Shown in pieces: positions 27,063-38,632 of a DNA stretch of 64,000 bases. Source of the stretch: Whitmania pigra. Lineage: Eukaryota; Annelida; Clitellata; Hirudinida; Haemopidae. Both the position numbers and the translations under genes were made by a program. The notes under the pieces are model-generated. The model saw nothing but the letters and a program-made list of their open reading frames with translations. It ran no database searches and had not been told where the DNA came from. Position 1 is the first letter of the stretch; each line of letters opens with the position of its first letter. The stretch lies in NCBI GenBank assembly GCA_021613335.1, contig JAJTWR010000398.1, positions 2,341,001 to 2,405,000 of the forward strand, read 5' to 3'.

Positions 27063-27349
27063 ATTTTTTTTCCCGGCCATATATGTTTTTTTTTTCTTGG
27101 CCTTGACATGATACTGATTGCTATATTAATTAGTTGCATTATTACAAATATAATTTTTTTTTAATTATTATAAAATTAGGTGAATTGACTTAGAAACTAA
27201 ACTTTAATTATTGCTGGTTGGCAACAAAATATCTTTAAAAATGTTATGCTTTGAAATTGAGTGACCATGGGAGAATTCATACAATAACTGCACATATAAG
27301 ACAAACACATGTCAGATAGTTTACATTGAATATTGATGAATGACTTTTA

Positions 27350-27550
27350 TAACGTCCTTATCATTCTCTTTGTCATGCTAGTCATCGTAATTACGTTATA
27401 CCAAATTCAATCAGGTACTTCAAATCAAACAGAAAGCCAAAAACAAATATGAACATGAGATCTAATTAGTCGATATGGTTCGAGTTTGAATCTCAAAAAA
27501 TTTCGAAGTTAAAGTAAAAATTTGTTGTCATTGTCATGACAAACGACTAT
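27350..27550 (+). repeat. Copy of the post-Nudix-gene segment of the duplicated array
   Basis: This segment (AATTCAATCAGGTACTTCAA, then AATTAGTCGATA and GGTTCGAGTTTGAAT) recurs at 28737-28880 and 33565-33740, each time downstream of a Dcp2-like gene. It shows that the intact gene at 25895-27062 belongs to the same duplicated family of units. Confidence 0.8.
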
Positions 27551-28039
27551 TTATTAAATTTATTTATTTAACTCTAATTTATAAAAAAAACTCCATATTA
27601 GTATCCAAATTTTATTTTAACATTTTAACAAGTCATCGATTTCTGAAAGACTGGGTCTAAAAGTGCAACAACACATTATTCGGAGCAATGGATTTTACAA
27701 TATTTTACCATTTTCTTGCATTTCAAACATGGCAGACATATTTCGGTACTTTCTACGACTAAAAACTGTAAAATTAAAATTTGATGTTGAAAGTTTTATT
27801 GATAATTTATGACATAAGATTTAAAGAAAAAGCCTTGGTGGACCCACATATCAATTAATGCCAATTAATTCACTAAACTTAAGTAAATTTTCAATCATAC
27901 ATTGACTTTAACTGCCCTTAAATCAATTTGATTCTTTTTTAGCCTAAGCCTACATGGCCATATGTCGAAGACATTTAAAGGAATTTGAAGTTTTAAAAAT
28001 GTTTTTAATAAGAACCGTAAATTAAAAATTTTATATAAA

Positions 28040-28117
28040 ATGAACGATAGTTATAAAAGCTGTCTATTTTTGATTTTGCTTATTTTGTCCCTTCCCAATC
28101 ATGTAGTTATGAAGTGA
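28040..28117 (+). pseudogene. Signal-peptide-like first exon, copy 1
   Basis: A 25-codon frame starting MNDSYKSCLFLILLILSLP, hydrophobic from residue 8. In unit 2 the equivalent frame (32249) splices in phase to a Nudix exon; here that Nudix exon is deleted, so the exon appears orphaned. Confidence 0.5.
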
Positions 28118-28340
28118 ACATTAATTAACACACACACACACTCAAAAATCATTTCATTTGAAATTTCTTGTATACGTGTTTGTCACACGGCTTTTGGATT
28201 TTAGTAAATACCTTCCCCAATCTTGCTCGCCTTATACCCACGTTTGACTATAATTTCTCGGTCTTCCTAATTCCATTTGGTAATTGGTTCAGATGTGTGA
28301 CATATACAACGATTCATCTTAGTGATTAATTATAATGCAG

Positions 28341-28690
28341 ATCTGGGAAGAAGTTGAGCTGGTAATTGACCCTCGTGTTCTCACAAGATGTGCCCAGAAG
28401 TTACAAGTGAACTCCACAAATGAATATTTTGCCAGCCGATTGTACTTTTGCGATGCCGTGTGTCTTAACACTCATTTCGCCCCTGAACTTAACTTGGAAA
28501 TACAGATTTCTGCATTCCGGTTCACAACATTGGATTGCTCCCCAACCAACAGCTTGTTATCCCTGCTGTGGTTCAACCTTACCATTTCTGCTTTGATTTG
28601 TAGTTATTATATTACTTCACGTTCTCTGCACGTTTGCATCACTATTTGTGGTCCTTTTCACCAACAAACGTTTACAAATAAGCGCTAATG
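28341..28690 (+). pseudogene. Broken Dcp2-like Nudix gene
   Basis: Begins at the equivalent of exon 4 of the unit-2 gene (IWEEVELVIDPRVLTR), after the same TAATGCAG acceptor. Relative to unit 2, about 220 bp carrying the first half of the Nudix domain are missing upstream (junction near 28270). The exon for the ISWFRIDEL segment plus both flanking introns are also missing, so NLEI runs straight into the C-terminal tail sequence in another frame. Without the REU half of the Nudix helix this copy cannot encode a Nudix enzyme. Confidence 0.75.
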
Positions 28691-29441
28691 TCCACGCAAC
28701 CATATTTTGAATAGTCTGTGGATTACTTTTGTAGCGTTCTCATCATTCTCCTTGTCATGGTAGTAATCTTATTTTTACGTTTTACCAAATTCAATCAGGT
28801 ACTTCAAGCAAAAAGCCAATAACAAATCCGAACTTGAAATATAATTAGTCGATAGGGGTTCGAGTTTGAATTTATACTTTACTTCTCATATATTACAATA
28901 ATGTTCATATTCTAATACAGGCAACATTGAATTTGAAATGACAACAGATGTAATTGTGGTTATTTATTGCTCGATTAATTCGGTCAAGATAGTTAATTCT
29001 GTCTATATGTATCTAAAGAAAAATGGTAGCCAGAACCTCCACATCTATTCATTGTTCAGCGCAAAGAAAAGTTCCTCAAAAGTCGACTGGAAACAATGTA
29101 GCGGTTATATAAAATATAATTATTGAAATTTGCAATGTAATGTATCTATTATGTTACTTATAATAAATATAATAATTGCAGTTTAACACATTATCCGGAG
29201 ATAGTTAATTTTGTTTATATGTGTCTTAAAAAAAGGAAGTAGAACCTCTATATCAATCCACGTAGACTGGCATGCTGTTCAGCGCAAAGTAAAGTTCCTC
29301 AACAGTCGACTAGAAACAATGTAGCGGTTATAAAATATAATAATTAAAATTTAACTTATCATTTGTTTTGAATGTCATAATTGTAGTTTAACGTATCAGT
29401 TAATTATAATAAATACAATAATTGTACTTTAACGTATCAGT

Positions 29442-31600
29442 TAATTATAATAAATATAATAATTTTGCAATTTAACGTATCGATTGTTAACAACCTGGTC
29501 GACCTCTTCCTCTCTCAAAATCTTCAATAAATCTGATTTCAAATGTTCGTGATGCCGCGAAAAAACCACGAAGGGACTGCAGAAAAATTAGTGGGGGAAA
29601 TTTTTCATTTAATTAGATTGTGAAAAACTGAAACTAACCAGGTATTCAACAAAGCTTCAATCTGAGCCACCCCATTGTTACGGATGTAATACCAGTCCCC
29701 ATATCCCTGTAGCAAAATTTGGAAATGATCCCTAATTACATTAACATTGTGATTATCAGCATATCTGAAAATCAATGACTCATAATCGTCAGGAAACTTT
29801 TCCAACTGAAACATTTTAAAAATGCATTTAGTTAAATGTCCACAAAATGCATGAATGACATTTAGTAAAACCTTAAGAATATCAGCACTTTTCAAAAAAG
29901 CAGTGTGCAATATCGATATCAATTGGAGCGATTTTGTAAAATAATCGAAATGAAGAAACTTCTCTATAGTAAAATCCGGTTTCTCATTGCTTTCCAAGTC
30001 CATGGAATTTCTATATTTCTCATTTATCTGCTGATCATTAGAACTCAGCACATCAACTGGTTCATTACTTTCCTTTGGTAGATATGGTTCAAAATAGTAG
30101 CTGTGGTATTTTTCAATCTCTTTTCTTTTTTCATCACGAAAATAAAGCTTAGGCAAACATTTGTGCTTTAGATCATTACTTTAAGATGGTGTAATTAAAA
30201 ATAAGTTGTTCAAGTAACTCACATTTGTGTCACCAACTATATTATTTAATAACCGATGCACGATTATTCTGATGAACATTAGAAAAGTAATTTCATTTGG
30301 GATATCGCCTTTATATGTAACATCCTTGCTAGCCTTAAAGTAATTGCATACAATAAGCCAAGTAATCTAATGATTTTAATATAAAAGCAATGCTCAAAAT
30401 ATTTAATTAGTTAATATTATTTAAAAACTAATTTATAGTAAAACAATCGAAATTTGAATAATTTATTAAGGAGTGGTTTATTCTTCATTAACCACTATAA
30501 TTAAAGTGATGTTACATTATGTTAATACTTTTGCATTATTATCATCATATCGTTACCATCTTCATCGACAATGATGAGAGCTGTTAGTCTAAACAGTCTT
30601 ATTCCACAAGAACATTTTAAAGAATTAATCAAATAATTATGTTACCTTCATACATCCTCTTACGAAGGATTCAATTCGTTGGACTCTTTCATTTTCATCG
30701 CTAGCAGACATAAAGAAGGAATATAAAAAGCCTATTTTGAGAAACATCTTCCCACAATCCTCGATCACCAATTTGTAAATGTATAATTCTGGGCTGTGCT
30801 GTTAACATGTTTAAAATGTGATGCTCACAAATCAATTTCGTTTTGCATTTTCATTCAGCGAGTTGCGTAAATATCTAAAGCACCACCTTCCACGAAGAGA
30901 AATCCAGGCTTTGAAGCCAACTGGTGTTGTTGTGATCAAGTATGATCTTACCTGTAAGAAATAACAAAAGGTTTCATGATGATTATTGGGTACAAATCAT
31001 TTTAGTTGCAATCAAATAATTAAATAAACAAATATGGTGATCATTGGAAACATATCAAGCTTCTTACATTGTCGAGATATCCAGTCTGTGATTCTTCGTT
31101 TCACTGGGCATTTGGCCGGTGGGATGTTTTTCAGTTTAAATATCCAAGCGATATTTGATTTGTAAGCTACAAAAAGTGCTTAATTTAAATAGCAAATATG
31201 TTGCCGATAATTGATTAAGCCTTTATTACTTTCAATGTAATATGTTGTGATTTGGCTGAGCACATTTTTGACTTTTTCAATGAGCACTCTCATTAATTTC
31301 AGTGCTAAGCATACTTCCGAGACCTCACGATTTCTAAGATTGGCTACGTAGCTGATATAAATAAACTTATTTAGTTAGTTTGTTGAATACATTAACTAAA
31401 GTCCAAATCATCTCAGTTATGCAACGGACTATAATCAAATAAATAAATAAATAAATAAATAGTTTGTTGAAAATTTGTTTTATGTCCAAAGTATTTAACA
31501 CATCATTGTAACTTCCGTGAGTTCCTTGCATTCTTCCTCCGTTGATTGTGCGATTATTTGGATCAAATGGATTACTGGCGAAAGTCCTCCCTATGTTAAG
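29442..31600 (-). CDS. Unrecognised multi-exon gene, copy 1
   Basis: I do not recognise this protein. Reading the minus strand, exons can be traced near 31590-31505 (NPFDPNNRTINGGRMQGTHG), 31350-31230 (NREVSEVCLALKLMRVLIEK), 31170-31076 (IPPAKCPVKRRITDWISRQ), 30957-30893 (LDHNNTSWLQSLDFSSWK), 30790-30648 (PELYIYKLVIEDCGKMFLKI), 30370-30227 (GDIPNEITFLMFIRIIVHRL) and 30165-29642 (largest). A last exon at about 29581-29442 begins PFVVFSRHHEHLKSDLLKIL. The last junction uses donor CTG/GTTAGT and acceptor CTGCAG. The protein looks cytosolic, largely helical and over 400 residues long. A nearly identical copy lies at 34133-36170; reading frames are kept in both, which suggests both may be expressed. 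Exon ends are approximate and the 5' end is not determined. Confidence 0.6.
31376..31471. other. Insertion flanked by 12-bp direct repeats
   Basis: Unit 1 carries about 84 bp here that unit 2 (near 36040) lacks. The extra DNA is bracketed by TAGTTTGTTGAA at 31376-31387 and 31460-31471 and ends in an AAAT run. It could be a small insertion with target-site duplication or a slippage duplication. It lies in an intron of the minus-strand gene. Confidence 0.7.
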
Positions 31601-32248
31601 AAAATTGCTTTTAATTTATGTACTGAGTTTAAAATCACAAAACATAGCTTGATTACAAATTGTCTTTCGAGAAAATATTCAATCAATGAAGCCATGGAAT
31701 GTGTTTCTGTTATTATTGAACAAAGTTATAATTTACTTTAATTTTTTAAGAAAATCCGATTAACTAAGCAAATTAATCAGCAAAGCATTAACCTATCGAG
31801 TATTCAAATGGGATAACATTCTTCGGAATAATTAAATCATCGATTTCTGAAAGACTTGGGTCTAAAACTGCAACTACACATTATTCGGAGCATTGCAATG
31901 GATTTTACAATATTTTACCATTTTCTTTCATTTCAAACATGGCAGACATATTTCGGTACTTTCTACGACTAAAAACTGTACAATTATAATTTGATATTGA
32001 AAGTTTTATTGATAATTTATGACATAAGATTTAAAAAAGATTAAAAAATATGTGGCACACATCAATTAACGCCAGTTAATTCGCTAAACTTAAGTAAATT
32101 TTCGATCATACCTTGACTTTAACTGCCCTTAAATCAATTTGCTTCTTTTTAGCCTAAATCTATAGTGTCATATGTCGAAGATATATAAATGCATTTGAAG
32201 TTTTAAAAATGTTTTTAATAAAAACCGTAAATTAAAAATTTAGATAAA

Positions 32249-33367
32249 ATGAACGGTAGTTATAAAAGCTGTCTATTTTTGATTTTGATTATTTTGTCCC
32301 TTCCTAATCATGTAGTTATGAAGTGAACATTAATTAACACACACACACACTCAAAAATCATTTCATTTGAAATTTCTTGTATACATGTTTGTCACAGCCT
32401 TTGGATTTTAGTAAATACCTTCCCCAATCTTGCTCGCCTTATCCCCGCTTTTGACTACAATTTCTCGGTCTTCCTAAGAGATTACAATAGAAGAGTTCGT
32501 GCGGGTGGCATTATAATTGACTGCCCTGGAGAATATTTTAGTATCATAGTTACAGCCAAACGTGATAGGTGATGGAATTTCAGTTTGTTTTACTTCAGGT
32601 GCTTTTGGTAATGCCCCCACTCAACCGCTGTTGGAGTCCACCAAAAAGCAAAGAGACTTCCCAAGACACCGATGAAGATGCAGACTGCAGAGAGGTAGTT
32701 GGTTCAAATGTGTGACATATACAACAATTCATCTGAGTGATTAATTATAATGCAGATCTGGGAAGAAGTCGGGCTGGAAATTGAACCTCGTGTTCTCACA
32801 AGATTTGCTCAGAAGTTACAAGTGAACTTCGAGAATAAACATTTTGCCAGCCGAATGTACTTTTGCGAGCCCCTGTGCCTTAACACTCATTTCGCTCCTG
32901 GACTAAACATGGAAATAGGGGTCCGTTCTTTCACTTTTGGATAATTAACTTTTAAGCTCATACCTTGCTGACTTTAATGATTGGTTTGATTGATTTGTTA
33001 TTACAGTACATTAGTTGGTTCAGAATCGATGAGCTTTGCACTCCAGAAAAAGCATTGACAACTTCCGGATTTGAATGCGACGAGAAAGCCTGGCAAAACC
33101 TCCACGTTTTTTTGGAGTGGGTTTCCTTTTTAAACAGCTAAATAATATTTTGATTTAAAATGATTAAAACATTCCATCAGTGAAATCAAGGCGGAAGCAG
33201 ACGAAATAAAAGCCAGACACATTGACCATCCCGGTTGTGGATCTACAGATTTTTGCATTCCGGTTCACGACGTTGGATTGCTCCCCGACCAGGATCTTGT
33301 TGGATTGCATCCGAACCAGCAGAACCAGCAGCTCGTTGGATTGCATCCCAACCAGCAGCTTGCTTGA
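32249..33367 (+). CDS. Signal-peptide-like leader fused to a Dcp2-like Nudix domain
   Basis: Six exons close in phase: 32249-32322, 32479-32548, 32599-32694, 32756-32920, 33007-33116, 33181-33367, for 233 residues. Residues 1-25 (MNGSYKSCLFLILIILSLP and on) look like a signal peptide or membrane anchor. The Nudix domain follows: RRVRAGGIIID, VLLVMPPLNRCW, then helix REIWEEVGL at residues 79-87, which keeps all REUXEEXGU residues; the box Gly is Ser. Then come NTHFAPGLNMEIG and ISWFRIDELCTP, matching the Dcp2 order. The tail has two copies of LVGLHPNQQ before the stop. Homologous to the gene at 25895 by exon layout and sequence, but the Dcp2 box A is replaced by the hydrophobic leader. Exon 2 donor (ATA/GTTACA) is weak and chosen by phase. 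A secreted or ER-resident Nudix hydrolase is an inference; substrate unknown. Confidence 0.62.
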
Positions 33368-34132
33368 CTGCTGTTGTTCAACCCTACCATTTCTGATGAC
33401 TTTTTATTGAGTTTGGGCACATTTGTAGTTATTATATTACTTCACGTTCTCTGCGCTGTTTACGGTCCTTTTTCACCAACAAACCTAGTGTTATGGTTTA
33501 AATATAAGCGCTAATATCCACGCAACCACATTTTGAATAGTCTGTGGATTGCTTTTGTAGCGTTCTCATCATTCTCCTTGTCATGGTAGTCATCTTAATT
33601 TTACGTTTTACCAAATTCAATCAGGTACTTCAAGCAGAAAGCCAATAACAAAAATTCGAACTTGAGATCTAATTAGTCGATAGGGGTTCAAGTTTGAATT
33701 TAAAAATTCGGTGTTAAGGTAGAAATATTTTGATGAGACCACTGTCATGATAAACGAAATTGGACATATTAGTAGCCAAATCTAATCTCAGCATGGAGAC
33801 TTCTCATATATTACAATAATGTTCATATTCTAATGTAGGTAACTTTGTATTGAAGTGACAACAGATGTGATTGTGGTTATTTATTGCTCGATTAATTCGG
33901 TCAAGATAGTTAATTCTGTTTATATGTATCTAAAGAAAAATGGTAGCCAGAACCTCCACATCTATTCATTGTTCAGCGCAAAGAAAAGTTCCTCAAAAGT
34001 CGACTGGAAACAAAGTAGCGGTTATATAAAATATAATTATTGAAATTTAACTAATTATTTGTTTTGAATACAATAATTGTAGTTTAACGTATCAGTTAAT
34101 TATAATAAATATAATAATTGCAATTTAACGTA

Positions 34133-36170
34133 TCAATTGTTAACAACCTGGTCAACTTCTTTCTCCCCCAACATCTCCAAAAAATCTGATTTCAAATGTT
34201 CATGATGCCGCGAAAAAACCACGAACGGACTGCAGCAAAATTAGTGGGAGAAATTTTTCATTTAATTTGTGAAAAACTGTAACTAACCAGGTATTCAACA
34301 AAGCTTCAATTTGAGCCATCCCATTATTACCGATGTAATACCATCTCCCATATCTCGCTAGCAACAATTTTTTGTAATAACCCCTCATTGCATTAACATT
34401 GCGATTATGAGCATATCTGAAAATCAATGACTCATAATCTTCAGGAAACTTTTCCAACTGAAACATTTTAGAAATGCATTTAGTTAAATGTCCACAAAAT
34501 GTATGAATGACATTTAGTAAAACCTTAAGAATATCAGCACTTTTCAAAAAAGCAGTGTGCAATATCGATATCAATTGGAGGGATCTTGTAAAATAATCGA
34601 AATGAAGAAACTTCTCTATAGTAAAATCCGGTTTCTCGTTGCTTTCCATGTCCATGGAATTTCTATATTTCTCATTTATCTGCTGATCATTAGAACTCAG
34701 CACATCAACTGGTTCATTACTTTCCTTTGGTAGATATGGTTCAAAATAGTAGCTGTGGTATTTTTCAATCTCGTTTCTTTTTTCATCACGAAAATAAAGC
34801 TTAGGCAAACATTTGTGCTTTAGATCATTACTTTAAGATGGTGTAATTAAAAATAAGTTGTTTAAGTAACTTACATTTGTGGCACCAACTATATTATTTA
34901 ATATCCGATGCACGATTATTCTGATGAACATTAGAAAAGTAATTTCATTTGGGATATCGCCTTTATATGTAACATCCTTGCTAGCCTTAAAGTAATTGCA
35001 TACAATAAGCCAAGTAATCTAATGATTTTAATATAAAAGCAATGCTCAAAATATTTAATTAGTTAATATTATTTTAATTCTAATTTATAGTAAAACTATC
35101 GAAATTTGAATAATTTATTAAGGAGAGGTTTATTCTTCATTAACCGCTATAATTAATGTGATGTTACATTATGTTATTACTTTTTCATTATTATCATCAT
35201 ATCGTTACCATCTTCATCGACAATGATGAGAGCTGTTAGTCTAAACAGTCTTATTCCACAAGAACATTTTAAAGAATTAATCAAATAATTATGTTACCTT
35301 CATACATCCTCTTACGAAGGATTCAATTCGTTGGACTCTTTCATTTTCATCGCTAGCAGACATAAAGAAGGAATATAAAAAGCCTATTTTGAGAAACATC
35401 ATCAACATCTTCCCACAATCCTCGATCACCAATTTGTAAATGTATAATTCTGGGCTGTGCTGTTAACATGTTTAAAATGTGATGCTCACAAATCAATTTC
35501 GTTTTGCATTTTCATTCAGCGAGTTGCGTAAATATCTAAAACACCACCTTCCACGAAGAGAAATCCAGGCTTTGAAGCCAACTGGTGTCGTTGTGATCAA
35601 GTATGATCTTACCTGTAAGAAATAACAAAAGGTTTCATGATGCTTATTGGGTACAAATCATTTTAGTTGCAATCAAATAATTAAATAAACAAATATGGTG
35701 ATCATTGGAAACATATCAAGCTTCTTACATTGTCGAGATATCCAGTCTGTGATTCTTCGTTTCTCTGGGCATTTGGCAGGTGGAATGTTTTTCAGATTAA
35801 ATATCCAAGCGATAATTGATTTGTAAGCTACAAAAAGTGCTTAATTTAAATAGCAAATATGTTGCCGATAATTGATTAAACATTTATTACTTATATTGTT
35901 ATTATATGTTGTGATTTGGCCGGGCACATTTTTGACTTTTTCAATGAACACTCTCATTAATTTCAGTGCTAAGCATACTTCCGAGAACTCACGTTTTCTA
36001 TGATTGGCTACGTAGCTGATATAAATAAACTTATTTAGTTAGTTTGTTGAAAATTTGTTTTATGTCCAAAGTATTTAACACATCATTGTAACTTCCGCGA
36101 GTTCCTTGCATTCTTCCTCCGTTGATTGTGCTATTATTTGGATCAAATGGATTATTGACGAAGATATTTT
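34133..36170 (-). CDS. Unrecognised multi-exon gene, copy 2
   Basis: Second copy of the gene at 29442-31600, with the same exon order and only scattered differences. The largest exon is about 34760-34290 plus its upstream edge near 34814; the last exon (about 34235-34133) begins PFVVFSRHHEHLKSDFLEML and stops at DQVVNN, earlier than copy 1, which reads 16 residues further. Amino-acid changes cluster in the segment corresponding to the end of the largest exon (about 34300-34400), where copy 1 and copy 2 differ at many positions, while the rest is almost unchanged. Function unknown; no membrane segment or catalytic motif recognised. Confidence 0.6.
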
Positions 36171-36416
36171 CTACATTAAGAAAATTGCTTTTAATTTATG
36201 TACTGAGTTTAAAATCACAAACATAGCTTGATTACAAATTGTCTTTTGAGAAAATATTCAATCAATGAAGCCATGGAATGTGTTTCTGTTAATATTGAAC
36301 AAAGTTATAATTTACTTTAATTTTTAAGAAAATCCGATTAACTAAGCAAATTAATCAGCAAAGCATTAACCTATCGAGTAATCAAATCGGACAACATTCT
36401 TCGGAATAATTAAATC

Positions 36417-36900
36417 ATCGATTTCTGAAAGACTTGGGTCTAAAACTGCAACAACACATTATTCGGAGCATTGCAATGGATTTTACAATATTTTACCATT
36501 TTCTTTCATTTCAAACATGGCAGACATCTTTCGGTATCTAAATCTAAAAACTGTACAATTATAATTTGATGTTGAAAGATTTATTGATAATTTATGACAT
36601 AAGATTTAAAAAAGATTAAAAAATATGTGGTACCACATCAATTAATGCCAGTTAATTCACTAAACTTATGTAAATTTTCGATCATACCTTGACTTTAACG
36701 GCCCTTAAATCAATTTGTTTCTTTTTATCCTAAGTCTACAGGGCCATATGTCAAAGATATATAAATGCATTTGAAGTTTTAAAAATGTTTTTAACAAAAT
36801 CCGTAAATTAAAACTTTAAATAAAATGAACGATAGTTATAAAAGCTGTCTATTTTTGATTTTGCTTATTTTGTTTGTCCCGTCGTAATCATCTTCTTATG
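36417..36900. repeat. Tandem duplication, truncated unit 3
   Basis: Starts like units 1 and 2 and stays collinear through the signal-peptide-like frame at 36825-36887, whose end is altered (stop after LFVPS). Similarity ends near 36900, before any Nudix exon. Confidence 0.8.
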
Positions 36901-37084
36901 AAATGAACTTTAATTAAAACACACATACAAATGCTATTTCCAAAATAGGAGGTGCATTCATGTCCTGGCAGGTGATGGAAATGAGGTCATCAAAGACTTT
37001 TATGGTAGTTGGTGTTGTGGGTCTTTTGACTGATGCGATACTTTTGCAAGCCGCTTCAGAGCGAAAGCCTTGCAAACCATGTTT

Positions 37085-37300
37085 GATTTGGTGAAATCAT
37101 GGATTCGTACGTATGTATTGGACTTACTAATATTTTTCTGGGTTTTGTTTAAAAACCTTGCCGTTAAGCCGTTAATTGCATTAAGCAATAGAGGAAGACA
37201 TTCCAACGGGAACAGCATTTACCAAAAAATTTTCGATCAATCTGTTATTTTTCAGACAGGCTTTAATGATGTCGACAAGCGCCATGTTCCGGTATGATTA
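37085..37300 (+). pseudogene. 5' relic of the adjacent HEPN gene
   Basis: Aligns with 37916-38110 of the next gene (ATGGAT at 37099 and 37930; TCTGTTATTTTTCAGACAGG in both). A one-base deletion soon after the ATG shifts the frame to an early stop, and the HEPN-coding part is absent. Confidence 0.75.
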
Positions 37301-37929
37301 GCACCACAAACTACATTAAGACTTGGTCAAACTGACTCAAACATTGGAACTTAAGAACCCCTTATATTCCCGGGGAAACTTAGACCCTAGAATCTTTAAG
37401 CAACAAAATAAGCAAAATCATAGAATTTAACATCCAAGGTTGATTTGATGAGAGTTTTTAACGATCCGTTCCTGGATATAACTTGCTACATTGGTAAAGA
37501 TAACTAGATAAAATATTTCATAAAATGTACATGTATTTTAGTACATATATAAACAATTAGCTTGATCACTCTCGTAACCTTAAATATTATTTGAAGTTTA
37601 TAATCGCAAATAGCAACATTTTGGTGGGCGAGGCAGATAGATTGTATAATTAAATTCAACAAATAATTACCCTTTATAATATGTATCAAGTATAACCTTA
37701 ATTCATCTAAAATAATATTTTAATTATCTATTATCCGATCCTCAAAAAAGGTAATATCTTTATGTAGCAAAAAACAAATAATTAAAACATAAACACTGGT
37801 AAACCTAAAATTAAATTATGTCTCAATAAGTTTATTTAAATGGATTTAGAAACCTTATATGAAAATCTTTTGTTGCTAAATTAATGGGAAATCCCCACGA
37901 TTCGAGTTGGGCGGTTTGATTTGGAAATC
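37301..37929. other. Spacer between HEPN relic and HEPN gene
   Basis: AT-rich, nothing recognised. Confidence 0.6.
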
Positions 37930-38632
37930 ATGGATACTTACGTGCGCATACTGGATCTACTAGCATTTTTCTGGGCTACTTTTAAAAACCTTGTTGTCAA
38001 TACAATAGACGAAGACATTCCAGCGGCAATAACTTTTATCGAAAAATTGCCGATTAATCTGTTATTTTTCAGACAGGTTTTAACGCTGTCGGCAAGCTTT
38101 ATACCGTGGTTTTTGTTTTTTTACATTTGCTACTCTTGCTGCAAACCGTCGACAAAAAAGCGCGCTGTAAGATCCGAATCCATTCTCCAATTGTTGAAAT
38201 CGTTACAAGTCGATCTTCAAAGTGCCAGAAATGATTTTGAAGGTTTACATCCTGCATCACATTGGGTTCATTTTAAATGTCACATGGTAAGATCCAAAGA
38301 ATTGTAAACAGATTCTTAAGAAAGATATAAATTAATATCTAATTAAACTTTTCAAGGCTTTGGAAAAAGCACTCATTGCTTTTCTCCATCACAAATTTTC
38401 TGAATCATGCCAGATGGAAAGATATTCATTATTTCAGCTGGCTACTAGGACAAATGACAAGTTCCTAATATCAAAGATTAAATGGTTGCATCCTATATTG
38501 AGCTCCTCCAAAAATCTTCTTTTTTGTTTTCATCGTGGATCCAAAAGAAATATTTCACTCGATGATACCTTGTTGATACATCAAGAATCTAAAGCCATCT
38601 GTGATTATATAATAGGATCTATTTCTACTTAG
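37930..38632 (+). CDS. Membrane-anchored HEPN-domain protein, sacsin-HEPN-like
   Basis: Two exons, 37930-38286 and 38357-38632, joined by a GTAAGA donor in phase 0, give 210 residues. Residues 45-69 (VLTLSASFIPWFLFFYICYS region) form a likely membrane segment followed by Cys-Cys and a basic stop-transfer stretch. Residues 81-205 are helical and resemble the HEPN domain at the C terminus of sacsin: LQVDLQSARNDFE, then WVHFKCHMALEKALIAFLHH. HEPN domains bind nucleotides or RNA, and some are RNases with an RX4-6H motif; here R100-N-D...H107 has that form, but its place in the first helix fits the sacsin type better, so no nuclease claim is made. The start at ATG 37930 matches the relic upstream. 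Domain assignment is by eye. Confidence 0.62.

Larger units (their letters stand above)
27636..31840. repeat. Tandem duplication, unit 1
   Basis: From ATCGATTTCTGAAAGACT at about 27637 this unit is collinear with unit 2 starting at about 31841. It holds a signal-peptide-like exon, a broken Nudix gene, a small conserved segment (28938-29126) and a minus-strand multi-exon gene. A diverged second copy of the small segment lies at about 29200-29345. Confidence 0.88.
31841..36416. repeat. Tandem duplication, unit 2
   Basis: Collinear with unit 1 and very similar over the minus-strand gene. It retains the Nudix exons that unit 1 has lost and lacks the insertion at 31388-31471. Confidence 0.88.

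Noticed and set aside
27472..27500. T-arm-like GGTTCGAGTTTGAATC suggesting a tRNA
   Set aside because: No D arm, anticodon arm or acceptor stem; it recurs only as part of the duplicated units.
28938..29126. 62-codon frame, almost identical at 33855-34043
   Set aside because: Near identity is explained by the tandem duplication. The second copy has lost the ATG (GTG), there is no motif, and a third diverged copy at 29200-29345 is not open.
32750..32944. Apparent start MQIWEEV
   Set aside because: The ATGCAG is the end of an intron; the real exon begins at 32756 and is preceded by Nudix exons.
37930..38632. HEPN RNase active site from R100 to H107
   Set aside because: The spacing fits RX6H, but the position in the first helix matches the non-RNase sacsin HEPN, so nuclease activity is not claimed.
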